Shown: positions 53,291 through 61,174 of the stretch, piece by piece
How positions within the stretch are numbered: position 1 is the stretch's first letter
Layout of the letters: each line of letters opens with the position of its first letter
From: Streptomyces sp. NBC_01485
GTDB lineage: Bacteria; Actinomycetota; Actinomycetes; Streptomycetales; Streptomycetaceae
Direction of reading: 5' to 3'
Assembly (NCBI RefSeq): GCF_036227125.1
Contig: NZ_CP109435.1
Span: 5,828,001 to 5,892,000, forward strand
Length of the DNA: 64,000 nucleotides
Position numbers and translations under genes: made by a program
Notes under the pieces: generated by a model
Database searches by the model: none
Seen by the model: the letters and a program-made list of their open reading frames with translations, nothing else
What the model was told of the DNA's origin: nothing

Positions 53291-54519
53291 CGACGACCGG
53301 CGCGGCGGCGACGGACACGGGTACGGGTACGGGTACGGGTACGGGCACGGACTCCGGGCAGGAGCGGCTGCGGCGCTGGCGGCTGGTCCTCGGGGGCGAC
53401 ACGGCGGACGGCACCGGCCACGGGCTGACCGGGCGGGACGCCGCGATGGACGGGGCGCTCACCGCGCTCTACGGGGCGGGCGACCGGGCGCGGACGGGGC
53501 GGGACCGGGCGGCGGGGCTCGGGGCGTCGGCGCCGTCCGTGGCCCGCTGGCTCGGGGACATCCGTAGGTACTTCCCGTCCTCCGTCGTGCAGGTCATGCA
53601 GCGCGACGCCATCGACCGGCTCGGGCTGTCCGCGCTGCTGCTGGAGCCGGAGATGCTGGAAGCGGTGGAGGCGGACGTGCACCTCGTCGGCACGCTGCTC
53701 TCCCTCAACCAGGCGATGCCGGAGACGACGAAGGAGACGGCACGGGCGGTCGTCCGCAAGGTCGTCGACGACCTGGAGGCGCGGCTCGCCACCCGCACCC
53801 GGGCCGCCCTCACCGGCGCCCTCGACCGGGGCGCGCGGGTCAGCCGGCCGCGCCACCACGCCGTCGACTGGAACCGCACGATCGCCGCCAACCTCAAGCA
53901 CTACCTGCCCGAGTACGGGACGGTCGTGCCCGAGCGGCTCGTCGGGTACGGGAGGGCGTCGCGGTCCGTGCGGAAGGAGGTGATCCTCTGCGTCGACCAG
54001 TCGGGGTCGATGGCGCCGTCGGTGGTGTACGCGTCGGTGTTCGGGGCGGTGCTGGCGTCGATGCGGTCGATCAGCACCCGGCTCGTCGTCTTCGACACGG
54101 CGGTCGCCGACCTCACCGGCCTGCTCGACGACCCGGTGGACGTCGTGTTCGGCACCCGGCTCGGCGGCGGCACGGACATCAACCGGGCGCTCGCGTACTG
54201 CCAGACGCGGATCACCCGGCCGGCGGAAACGGTGGTGGTGCTGATCAGCGACCTGTACGAGGGCGGGATACGGGACGAGATGCTCAAGCGGGTCGCGGCG
54301 ATGAAGGCGTCGGGCGTGCAGTTCGTCGCGCTGCTCGCACTGTCCGACGAAGGGGCGCCGGCCTACGACCGGGAGCACGCGGCGGCGCTCGCCGCGCTGG
54401 GCGTGCCGGCGTTCGCCTGCACACCCGAGCTGTTCCCGGAGGTCATGGCGGCGGCGATGGAGAAGCGCCCGCTGCCCGTGCCGGACCCTGCCCGAGGACG
54501 GTCCGGCCCGCGCCCCTGA
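53287..54519 (+). CDS. VWA (CoxE-like) protein with MIDAS motif (YehP-like)
   Basis: A 410-residue protein. The N-terminal T-G-T-G repeat comes from GGGTAC tandem DNA units near 53319-53350. A helical region follows, then the VWA domain: C-V-D-Q-S-G-S-M (MIDAS DxSxS, about D237), F-D-T-A-V-A-D-L, G-G-G-T-D-I-N-R-A-L (MIDAS Thr) and L-I-S-D-L-Y-E-G-G. It is coupled to the DUF5682 gene by an ATGA overlap. It should bind Mg2+ and a ligand protein and receive work from the MoxR ATPase. Confidence 0.92.
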   Translation: MTTTGAAATDTGTGTGTGTGTDSGQERLRRWRLVLGGDTADGTGHGLTGRDAAMDGALTALYGAGDRARTGRDRAAGLGASAPSVARWLGDIRRYFPSSVVQVMQRDAIDRLGLSALLLEPEMLEAVEADVHLVGTLLSLNQAMPETTKETARAVVRKVVDDLEARLATRTRAALTGALDRGARVSRPRHHAVDWNRTIAANLKHYLPEYGTVVPERLVGYGRASRSVRKEVILCVDQSGSMAPSVVYASVFGAVLASMRSISTRLVVFDTAVADLTGLLDDPVDVVFGTRLGGGTDINRALAYCQTRITRPAETVVVLISDLYEGGIRDEMLKRVAAMKASGVQFVALLALSDEGAPAYDREHAAALAALGVPAFACTPELFPEVMAAAMEKRPLPVPDPARGRSGPRP

Positions 54520-54777
54520 GAAGGCTCCAGCCCCGTCCCCGGCCCTCACCGGCGGCACTCGGTGCCAGTGAGGGCGGCATCATGTGACAGGTATCACCGC
54601 CCAGGTGGGACTCGCGATTTAGAGGCCCCCCGCAACCAGCGCTAACCTGCGAGGCGGACATGCCGCGCGCTCGGACACCGTGTGCGCCTCCCCTGTGACT
54701 AGCGGACGTCACGTTGCCCTTCGCGGCACGCCCACGCATCCAACGAACCGCGAGATCACTGATAGGGACGGAAGCGC
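54520..54777 (+). promoter_or_regulatory. sucC upstream region
   Basis: 258 bases without a gene. A TTTAGAGG segment near 54617 and a GGGACGGAA ribosome binding site 5-13 bases before the sucC GTG are visible. No terminator for the VWA operon is obvious. Confidence 0.3.
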
Positions 54778-55956
54778 GTGGACCTGTTCGAGTACCAGGC
54801 GAGGGACCTCTTCGCCAAGCACGATGTACCGGTGCTGGCCGGTGAAGTCATCGACACGCCTGAGGCGGCCCGCGCAGCCACCGAGCGTCTCGGTGGCAAG
54901 TCCGTAATCAAGGCCCAGGTGAAGGTCGGCGGCCGTGGCAAGGCCGGTGGCGTGAAGCTCGCCGCCACCCCGGACGAGGCCGTCGCCCGCGCGACGGACA
55001 TCCTCGGCATGGACATCAAGGGCCACACGGTCCACAAGGTGATGATCGCCGAGACCGCGCCCGAGATCGTCGAGGAGTACTACGTCTCGTACCTCCTCGA
55101 CCGCACCAACCGCACCTTCCTCGCCATGGCGTCCGTCCAGGGCGGCGTGGAGATCGAGGTCGTCGCGGAGGAGAACCCCGAGGCCCTCGCGAAGGTCCCG
55201 GTCGACGCCAACGAGGGCGTCTCGATCGAGAAGGCCCGCGAGATCGTCGCGCAGGCGAAGTTCCCGGCCGACGTCGCCGAGCAGGTCGCCGAGATCCTGG
55301 TGACGCTGTGGGACACCTTCGTCAAGGAGGACGCCCTCCTCGTCGAGGTCAACCCGCTCGCCAAGGTCGCCTCCGGCAAGGTCATCGCCCTTGACGGCAA
55401 GGTGTCGCTGGACGAGAACGCCGAGTTCCGCCAGCCGGAGCACGAGGCGCTCGAGGACAAGGACTCGGCCAACCCGCTCGAGGCGGCGGCCAAGGCCAAG
55501 AACCTCAACTACGTCAAGCTCGACGGCGAGGTCGGCATCATCGGCAACGGCGCGGGTCTCGTCATGAGCACCCTGGACGTCGTCGCGTACGCCGGTGAGA
55601 ACCACGGTGGCGTGAAGCCGGCCAACTTCCTCGACATCGGCGGCGGCGCGTCCGCGGCCGTGATGGCGAACGGCCTGGAGATCATCCTCGGCGACCCGGA
55701 CGTCAAGTCCGTCTTCGTCAACGTCTTCGGCGGCATCACCGCGTGCGACGAGGTCGCCAACGGCATCGTGCAGGCGCTGCAGCTGCTCGCGGACAAGGGC
55801 GAGGCGGTCACCAAGCCGCTCGTCGTCCGTCTCGACGGCAACAACGCCGAGCTGGGTCGCAAGATCCTCTCCGACGCCAACCACCCGCTGGTCCAGCGCG
55901 TGGACACCATGGACGGCGCGGCCGACAAGGCCGCCGAGCTCGCGGCTGCGAAGTAA
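54778..55956 (+). CDS. sucC: succinyl-CoA synthetase (ADP-forming) beta subunit
   Basis: A 392-residue TCA-cycle enzyme subunit. It begins M-D-L-F-E-Y-Q-A-R-D-L-F. It has an ATP-grasp fold with K-A-Q-V-K-V-G-G-R-G-K-A-G-G-V-K and E-V-N-P-L-A-K, and a C-terminal ligase domain with D-I-G-G-G-A-S and N-V-F-G-G-I-T. It forms the heterodimer with SucD encoded 21 bases downstream. GTG start. Confidence 0.97.
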   Translation: MDLFEYQARDLFAKHDVPVLAGEVIDTPEAARAATERLGGKSVIKAQVKVGGRGKAGGVKLAATPDEAVARATDILGMDIKGHTVHKVMIAETAPEIVEEYYVSYLLDRTNRTFLAMASVQGGVEIEVVAEENPEALAKVPVDANEGVSIEKAREIVAQAKFPADVAEQVAEILVTLWDTFVKEDALLVEVNPLAKVASGKVIALDGKVSLDENAEFRQPEHEALEDKDSANPLEAAAKAKNLNYVKLDGEVGIIGNGAGLVMSTLDVVAYAGENHGGVKPANFLDIGGGASAAVMANGLEIILGDPDVKSVFVNVFGGITACDEVANGIVQALQLLADKGEAVTKPLVVRLDGNNAELGRKILSDANHPLVQRVDTMDGAADKAAELAAAK

Positions 55957-55977
55957 GGGACGAGGGACAGAACAGCC

Positions 55978-56865
55978 ATGGCTATCTTCCTCACCAAGGA
56001 CAGCAAGGTCATCGTCCAGGGCATGACCGGTGCCACGGGCATGAAGCACACCAAGCTCATGCTCGCGGACGGCACCAACATCGTCGGCGGCGTGAACCCG
56101 CGCAAGGCGGGCACGTCCGTCGACATCGACGGCACCGAGATCCCGGTCTTCGGCACGGTCGCCGAGGCGATCGAGAAGACGGGCGCCAACGTGTCCGTCC
56201 TCTTCGTGCCGCCGGCGTTCGCCAAGGCCGCCGTCGTCGAGGCGATCGACGCGGAGATTCCGCTCGCGGTCGTCATCACCGAGGGCATCGCCGTCCACGA
56301 CTCGGCCGCGTTCTACGCGTACGCCGTGTCCAAGGGCGACAAGACCCGGATCATCGGCCCGAACTGCCCCGGTCTCATCACCCCGGGCCAGTCCAACGCC
56401 GGCATCATCCCGGGCGACATCACGAAGCCGGGCCGCATCGGCCTGGTCTCGAAGTCCGGCACGCTGACCTACCAGATGATGTACGAGCTGCGCGACATCG
56501 GCTTCTCGTCCGCCGTCGGCATCGGTGGCGACCCGGTCATCGGTACGACGCACATCGACGCGCTCGCCGCGTTCGAGGCCGACCCCGACACCGACCTGAT
56601 CGTGATGATCGGTGAGATCGGCGGCGACGCCGAGGAGCGGGCCGCGGCCTTCATCAAGGACAACGTGAAGAAGCCGGTCGTCGGCTACGTCGCGGGCTTC
56701 ACCGCCCCCGAGGGCAAGACGATGGGCCACGCGGGCGCGATCGTGTCCGGTTCGTCCGGTACGGCCGCCGCGAAGCAGGAGGCCCTCGAGGCCGCCGGCG
56801 TCAAGGTCGGCAAGACGCCGACCGAGACGGCGAAGCTGGCCCGCGAGATCCTCTCCGCGAGCTGA
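55978..56865 (+). CDS. sucD: succinyl-CoA synthetase (ADP-forming) alpha subunit
   Basis: A 295-residue subunit. An N-terminal CoA-binding Rossmann fold (V-I-V-Q-G-M-T-G-A-T-G) and the ligase domain with G-P-N-C-P-G-L-I-T-P are present. The phosphohistidine motif is M-G-H-A-G-A-I (His251). GAGGGACAG precedes the ATG. It is the second gene of the sucCD operon. Confidence 0.97.
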   Translation: MAIFLTKDSKVIVQGMTGATGMKHTKLMLADGTNIVGGVNPRKAGTSVDIDGTEIPVFGTVAEAIEKTGANVSVLFVPPAFAKAAVVEAIDAEIPLAVVITEGIAVHDSAAFYAYAVSKGDKTRIIGPNCPGLITPGQSNAGIIPGDITKPGRIGLVSKSGTLTYQMMYELRDIGFSSAVGIGGDPVIGTTHIDALAAFEADPDTDLIVMIGEIGGDAEERAAAFIKDNVKKPVVGYVAGFTAPEGKTMGHAGAIVSGSSGTAAAKQEALEAAGVKVGKTPTETAKLAREILSAS

Positions 56866-56877
56866 GCGGTTTTTCTT

Positions 56878-56909
56878 AGCTCGGCAGCTCGGCAGCTCGG
56901 CAGCTCGGC
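56878..56909 (+). repeat. AGCTCGGC x4 tandem repeat
   Basis: Four perfect 8-base units beginning 13 bases after the sucD stop codon. Confidence 0.9.
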
Positions 56910-56934
56910 AGGCGGTTTGTGCGTTTGTCGGCTG

Positions 56935-56982
56935 AACGGTGGTGGGCCCGTCCCCTTGGTGGGGCGGGCCCACCACCGTTTT
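56935..56982. terminator. bidirectional terminator after sucD
   Basis: AACGGTGGTGGGCCCG-T-CCCC (one bulged T) pairs with GGGGCGGGCCCACCACCGTT at 56961-56980, then TT. It lies between convergent genes. Confidence 0.9.
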
Positions 56983-57020
56983 CCCGTGGCGAGGCGTGGC
57001 GAGGTGGGGCGGTATCGGTA

Positions 57021-57971
57021 TCACCTCGGCTGCGGCAGCAGTCTTTCCGGGCCTTTCGCCGTTTGCGAGCGCAGCTTTGCTCGCAGCTTCAGCTCTTTGG
57101 CCGAGAGGGGGCCCGGGGCTGTCCGTGGGGGGATGCCCTGCACCGTCTCGCCGGGGGGTACCGGGGGCTCGTACCGGGTGGGGGCCGTGCGTGCGGTCAG
57201 CGCGGTCGCGCCGATGATCGCGACGGTGAACGCGATCGCCGCCCTGGTCCAGAAGCGGGCCCGGCGTTCGCCGCCCATCCGCACGGTGGGCGGCTTGGCC
57301 GCGCGCAGCCGTTCGGCGGAGGCCACCTCCGCGAGCCGGCGGTGCAGTTCGGCGGGGCTCGCCAGGTCGGGCAGCCGCGCGGCGATCGCCTCGCGCGCGT
57401 GCAGGAGCCGGTTCGCGGCGGCGGGCGTGCTCGCCTCCGTCTCCGCCGCCGTCTCCGGCAGGTCGAGGCCGACGCCGTCGTAGAGGAGGAGCGTGCGGCG
57501 GTACGGGGCCGGGAGGGTGAGGAGGACGTCCAGCAGCGCGCGGTCGGACGCGTCGGCCGGGGGCGGTTCCGGGTGGCGGAAACGGGGGCGGAACCGGTGC
57601 CAGGGGGAGAGCGCGTACTCGTACGCCGTCGCCCGTACCCAGCTTGCCGGGTCGCGGTCCACGGCCACCTCGGGCCAGCGCTGCCAGGCCAGTTGGAAGG
57701 CCTGCTCGACCGACTCGCGCGCGAGTTCGCGGCGGCCGCAGAGCAGGTAGGTCTGGCGGACGAGGGCGGGGGCGCAGAAGGCGTAGAGGGCGTCGAAGGC
57801 CTGAGCCGGGGTCAGGGTGGAGGGGGCGGGTGGGGCAGGCGGGGTGGACTTCCTTGTCGGGCACGCCGTCACCTGGGGTCGAGGCGCTGCCTCCTGGGTG
57901 TTCGTCACCTTGTCCGCCTTGGTCAGCGATGCCGGCAGGTTCGCGTCCCGAGCGGCAGGGCTCTGCGTCAC
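57021..57971 (-). CDS. sigma-70-like protein with C-terminal membrane helix
   Basis: A 316-residue protein. Residues about 50-130 resemble sigma region 2 (A-L-Y-A-F-C-A-P-A-L-V-R-Q-T-Y and W-Q-R-W-P-E-V-A). Residues about 160-220 resemble region 4 (L-L-D-V-L-L-T-L-P-A-P-Y-R-R-T-L-L-L-Y, and a second helix A-A-N-R-L-L-H-A-R-E). A membrane helix (A-I-A-F-T-V-A-I-I-G-A-T-A-L) and a short external tail follow. GTG 57971 has GAAGGGG upstream. The longer open frame beyond is antisense shadow. Whether it still binds promoter DNA is doubtful; a membrane-tethered regulator is possible. Confidence 0.68.
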   Translation of the reverse strand: MTQSPAARDANLPASLTKADKVTNTQEAAPRPQVTACPTRKSTPPAPPAPSTLTPAQAFDALYAFCAPALVRQTYLLCGRRELARESVEQAFQLAWQRWPEVAVDRDPASWVRATAYEYALSPWHRFRPRFRHPEPPPADASDRALLDVLLTLPAPYRRTLLLYDGVGLDLPETAAETEASTPAAANRLLHAREAIAARLPDLASPAELHRRLAEVASAERLRAAKPPTVRMGGERRARFWTRAAIAFTVAIIGATALTARTAPTRYEPPVPPGETVQGIPPRTAPGPLSAKELKLRAKLRSQTAKGPERLLPQPR

Positions 57972-58067
57972 AGGGTGCCCCTTCGCCCGAAAAAGTACAT
58001 AAACGCATATTGAGCGACACAACGGTAGTTCGCCTGTTACGACGGGAAAGCGCGTGTCGTTGGGAGC

Positions 58068-59822
58068 ATGACGGTCGTGATCCAGATGACCGCTCGCCGA
58101 CTGCCGTTGTCGCCCCTGCTCACCCGGATGCGCGACCGTACTCCCGGACTGGCCGCCAGCCTCCTGGGTGGTGTCCTCGCGGCCGGGCTGGGGCTCGGTT
58201 CGTTCGCCGTGCTCGTGATGGTGCTGTGGATCAGTTCGCCGTATCCGGACAGCGGGCCGGGGGGTGCGCTGCATGTCGCCGCCGCGCTGTGGCTGCTGGC
58301 GCACGGTGCGGAAGTGGTGCGCGTCGACACGCTGTCCGGGGTTCCGGCGCCGGTCGGCGTCACACCCCTGCTGCTGCTCGCGCTGCCGGTGTGGCTGGTG
58401 CGGCGCGCTGCGCGGGACGCGGTGGAGGGGGGAGGCGGTGGGAGTGACGTAGGTGGTGATGACGGTGGCCGTGGCCGTGGCCGTGGCCGTGGCCGTGGCG
58501 GTGGCGGTGGCGGTGAGGGTGCTGTGTTCGTGAGTGCGCGTACGGCGTGGGTGGGTGTCGTGGTCGGGTATCTCGCCGTCGGGGCCGGTGCCGCTTTTTA
58601 TGCCGGTGCCGGTGGTGGGTTGCGGCCCTCGTGGGTGTGGACGGCGGTGTGTGTGCCGGTGGTCGCCGTGCTGGCCGCCGGGGCGGGGGTCTGGTCGGCT
58701 TACGGTCGTCCGCGCGGGCCTGTGGAGAGCGTGCTGCTCGTGTTGCCGCGCGAGGTGCGGCGGTTGTTCCTCGGGGCGGACGAGCGGGAGCGGCTCGGTG
58801 TCGCCGGGCGGGCCGCGGGGGCCGGGGCGGCGGTGCTCGTGGGGGGCGGGGGGTTGCTGGTGGCGGTGTCGTCGGTGTGGCACGCCGGTGCTGCTCGGGA
58901 GGCGTTTCTGCAGCTCACGGAGGGGTGGTCGGGACGGTTCGCGGTGCTGTTGCTGTGCGTGGCGCTGGTGCCGAACGCGGCGGTGTGGGGGGCGGCGTAT
59001 GCGCTCGGGCCGGGGTACGTCCTCGGCGCCGGGCATGTGGTGGCGCCGCTGTCCTCGGATCCGGCGCCCTTGTTGCCGCCGTTTCCGTTGCTGGCGGCGG
59101 TGCCGGAGGCGGGGGGCGGGACGTGGTGGAACTGGGCGGCGGGGTTGGTGCCGGTGGTGGCTGGAGTGGCGGTGGGGGTTTTTGTGGCTCGCGCGGCGGG
59201 GGCGGGAGCCGGGGCCGGGGCGGGGGCGGGGGCAGGGGGTTCGGCCGGGGGTGGTTGGTCGCGGGGGAGGACTGTGGGGGTTGTGGTGCTGGCGGGAGTG
59301 GGGTGCGGGGTGCTGTTGGGTGGGCTTGCGGGGTTGGCCGGGGGGCCGCTGGGGGTTGCCGCGTTGGCTCGGTTCGGGCCGGTGTGGTGGCAGGTGGGGG
59401 GTGCGGTGGTGTTGTGGGTCGTGGGAGTGGGGGTGCCGGTGGCCGTGGGGGTGCGGGGGTGGCGGCGGCGTCGGGAGTGGGTGTGGGGGGCTTGGAGAGG
59501 GTGGCGGGTGTGGACGGGGTGGAAGTGGAAGGGGCAGAAGGGGCGGAAGGGGCGGAAGAGCTGGGGGCGGCGGGGAGTGGGGGGTGGTGTGGCGGGGGTG
59601 GAGACCGTGGAGCCGGTGGAGGCTGTGGAGTCGGAGCTGTACGACTTCGCGCCGGTTGAACCTGTCGTGCCTAACGCGCCTGACGTACCTGTCGTGCCAG
59701 ACGCACGTGACGTACCTGTCGCACGTGACGTACCTGTCGTGGTGGACCCGGTGTGGCATGACGATGCGGCTCGGGAGGCTCGTTGGGCGGCGTTGCGGGA
59801 GGCGGGGGAGGAGGGGCCGTGA
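58068..59822 (+). CDS. DUF6350 family polytopic membrane protein
   Basis: A 584-residue membrane protein with about nine to eleven hydrophobic helices. The N-terminal helix has A-A-S-L-L-G-G-V-L-A-A-G-L-G-L-G. A loop at about residues 131-150 is a Gly-Arg repeat encoded by GGCCGT tandem units (58461-58500). The acidic C-terminus has D-V-P-V-V repeats. It lies upstream of purN-purH in actinobacteria, as I recall, where related proteins are called PerM-like cell division factors; function here is inferred. GGGAG precedes the start. Confidence 0.78.
   Translation: MTVVIQMTARRLPLSPLLTRMRDRTPGLAASLLGGVLAAGLGLGSFAVLVMVLWISSPYPDSGPGGALHVAAALWLLAHGAEVVRVDTLSGVPAPVGVTPLLLLALPVWLVRRAARDAVEGGGGGSDVGGDDGGRGRGRGRGRGGGGGGEGAVFVSARTAWVGVVVGYLAVGAGAAFYAGAGGGLRPSWVWTAVCVPVVAVLAAGAGVWSAYGRPRGPVESVLLVLPREVRRLFLGADERERLGVAGRAAGAGAAVLVGGGGLLVAVSSVWHAGAAREAFLQLTEGWSGRFAVLLLCVALVPNAAVWGAAYALGPGYVLGAGHVVAPLSSDPAPLLPPFPLLAAVPEAGGGTWWNWAAGLVPVVAGVAVGVFVARAAGAGAGAGAGAGAGGSAGGGWSRGRTVGVVVLAGVGCGVLLGGLAGLAGGPLGVAALARFGPVWWQVGGAVVLWVVGVGVPVAVGVRGWRRRREWVWGAWRGWRVWTGWKWKGQKGRKGRKSWGRRGVGGGVAGVETVEPVEAVESELYDFAPVEPVVPNAPDVPVVPDARDVPVARDVPVVVDPVWHDDAAREARWAALREAGEEGP
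59681..59739 (+). repeat. TGACGTACCTGTCG direct repeats in the DUF6350 gene
   Basis: Perfect 14-base copies at 59681-59694, 59708-59721 and 59726-59739, encoding repeated D-V-P-V residues. Confidence 0.85.
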
Positions 59823-59864
59823 CCGGTGCCGCGTTCTTCGCCCCCGCCGCCCCTGCCCGTCCCC

Positions 59865-59960
59865 ATCCCTGGGGGCTGCGCCCTCAGACCCCCGCTGTCG
59901 GCCCTTAAGGGGCCTCGTCCTCAGGCTCCCCCAGAGGGGGGACCCCCAACGGGCTGGATG
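59865..59960. repeat. dispersed 3'-end palindromic repeat, copy B
   Basis: Contains CTGGGGGCTGCGCCCTCAG, GGCCTCGTCCTCA, CTCCCCCAGAGGGGGGACC and ACGGGCTGG. It is largely the same as copy A at 46240 and again lies between convergent genes. Confidence 0.8.
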
Positions 59961-60055
59961 ACGCGGACCGGCGTCGAGGAATCCGCCCCTCAGGGGCCGC
60001 CCCCTCACGCCTCACGGGGCACCCCCCTCACGCGGCACCCCTCCCTCACGGGTCC

Positions 60056-60832
60056 TCAGGCGTTGGCCCCCAAGATCCCCTTCAGTTCCTTGGGCAGCAG
60101 GTCGCTGCAGGCCTGCTTCGACTTGTTGGTGAGGGCGTCGTTTGTGCAGGTGTAGTAGTCGCTGTAGGCCAGTTGGGCGGTGAAGGTGGCGGCGACCAGG
60201 GCCAGGGCCAGGGAGGCGGTGACCAGGCCGCTGATGGCGGCTGTTCGCTGGGGGCGGCCGGTGGTCTCGGGGGTGGCCGGGGTGTCGGGGTCGGGGGTGC
60301 GGGGCTTGGCGCGTAGGGCGCTGATTCCCCAGTTCAGGGCCAGCGCGCCGAGCAGCAGGGCCACGTACGGCCAGCCGAAGAGGGCGAAGAAGAAGGCCCA
60401 CATGCCGCAGAGCAGCGCGTAGCGCGCGCGGCGCTGGCCGGGGTCCGTGGGGTCCCAGCGCTTGCCGGGTTCCGTGCCGCCGCCCTCGGGGTTGTTGCCG
60501 CCGCCGCCGGGGCGGTCGCCGAAGCTGCCGGGGGCGCGGCCGGGCTGCTGGTCGCTCCACTGGCCGCCCCACGGCGGACGCCCGCCCTCGGGGGCACCAC
60601 CCGCCGGGGGCCGGGGCTGCCACGGGCTGTCCGGCGTGCCTTCCGGCGGCGGCGCGAAGGGGTTGTCGGGCTTGTTGGATTTTTTGGAGTTGTCCGACCC
60701 GTTTTCGTTCTCCGGCGCGTCCGGCGCGTCCGGCGGGGACTGTGGGCGCTCCCGCAGCAGCACGGCGCCGCGCTCCCCTCCCTGCGGTGACTGCGGGGGG
60801 AGCGTGAGGAGTCGCAGGCTGCGGTCCGGCAT
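60056..60832 (-). CDS. proline-rich membrane protein (DUF4190-like)
   Basis: A 258-residue protein. The first roughly 130 residues are Pro/Gly/Asp-rich and disordered. Membrane helices at about 140-165 (M-W-A-F-F-F-A-L-F-G-W-P-Y-V-A-L-L) and at about 205-225 follow. A C-terminal tail has Y-Y-T-C-T-N-D-A and Q-A-C-S-D-L-L with two cysteines that might form a disulfide. ATG 60832 has GGGGAAGAC upstream. Function unknown. Confidence 0.72.
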   Translation of the reverse strand: MPDRSLRLLTLPPQSPQGGERGAVLLRERPQSPPDAPDAPENENGSDNSKKSNKPDNPFAPPPEGTPDSPWQPRPPAGGAPEGGRPPWGGQWSDQQPGRAPGSFGDRPGGGGNNPEGGGTEPGKRWDPTDPGQRRARYALLCGMWAFFFALFGWPYVALLLGALALNWGISALRAKPRTPDPDTPATPETTGRPQRTAAISGLVTASLALALVAATFTAQLAYSDYYTCTNDALTNKSKQACSDLLPKELKGILGANA

Positions 60833-61174
60833 CAAGTGAGCGTCTTCCCCTAGGTGATCTGGCTTAGGTGATCTGGCTGTCTGGCGTGAGCTGTCACTTC
60901 GGCAACGCACCACACCACTACCGCGTTCCCGAGCCCACTCGCCCCAGACGCTACCTTCCGGCCACGCCCCCGTCCCGTGGGGGCCGCCCGGTGTGCCGGT
61001 ATCGTTGCTGGCGGTCGGCTGCTTCGTAGGCTTCCCCGTATCCGGGGGCTCGATGCATTCGTATGAACGTACAAGAACGTACAAGAATGTGCAGTCGGCC
61101 GGACCGGCTTCACACTTCACATGCTTCTCCGAACTTGCTTTCCGAACATGCTTCTCCGAAGAAAGGGCCCCACC
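60833..61174. other. purN upstream region with three kinds of short repeats
   Basis: 342 bases without a gene. TAGGTGATCTGGCT occurs as a perfect tandem pair (60851-60878). GAACGTACAA occurs twice in tandem (61065-61084) plus a partial copy. The purN leader has two perfect CATGCTTCTCCGAA copies (61120, 61147) with a variant between. This is the likely promoter and leader of the purN-purH operon. Confidence 0.6.
61120..61160 (+). repeat. CATGCTTCTCCGAA repeats in the purN leader
   Basis: Copies at 61120-61133 and 61147-61160 with CTTGCTTTCCGAA between (61134-61146), ending 14 bases before the purN start. Possibly part of a 5' regulatory structure. Confidence 0.75.

Noticed and set aside
46371..54519. 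Tellurite-resistance (Ter) or co-chelatase identity of the MoxR/VWA locus
   Set aside because: No TerD-type domain or chelatase subunit signature was visible. The domain set fits the Yeh-type cluster better.
57021..60008. Very long minus-strand open frame of 995 codons
   Set aside because: Only the last 316 codons (from GTG 57971) show sigma-like similarity and a ribosome binding site. The upstream portion is antisense to the DUF6350 gene and is Pro/His/Arg-rich shadow.
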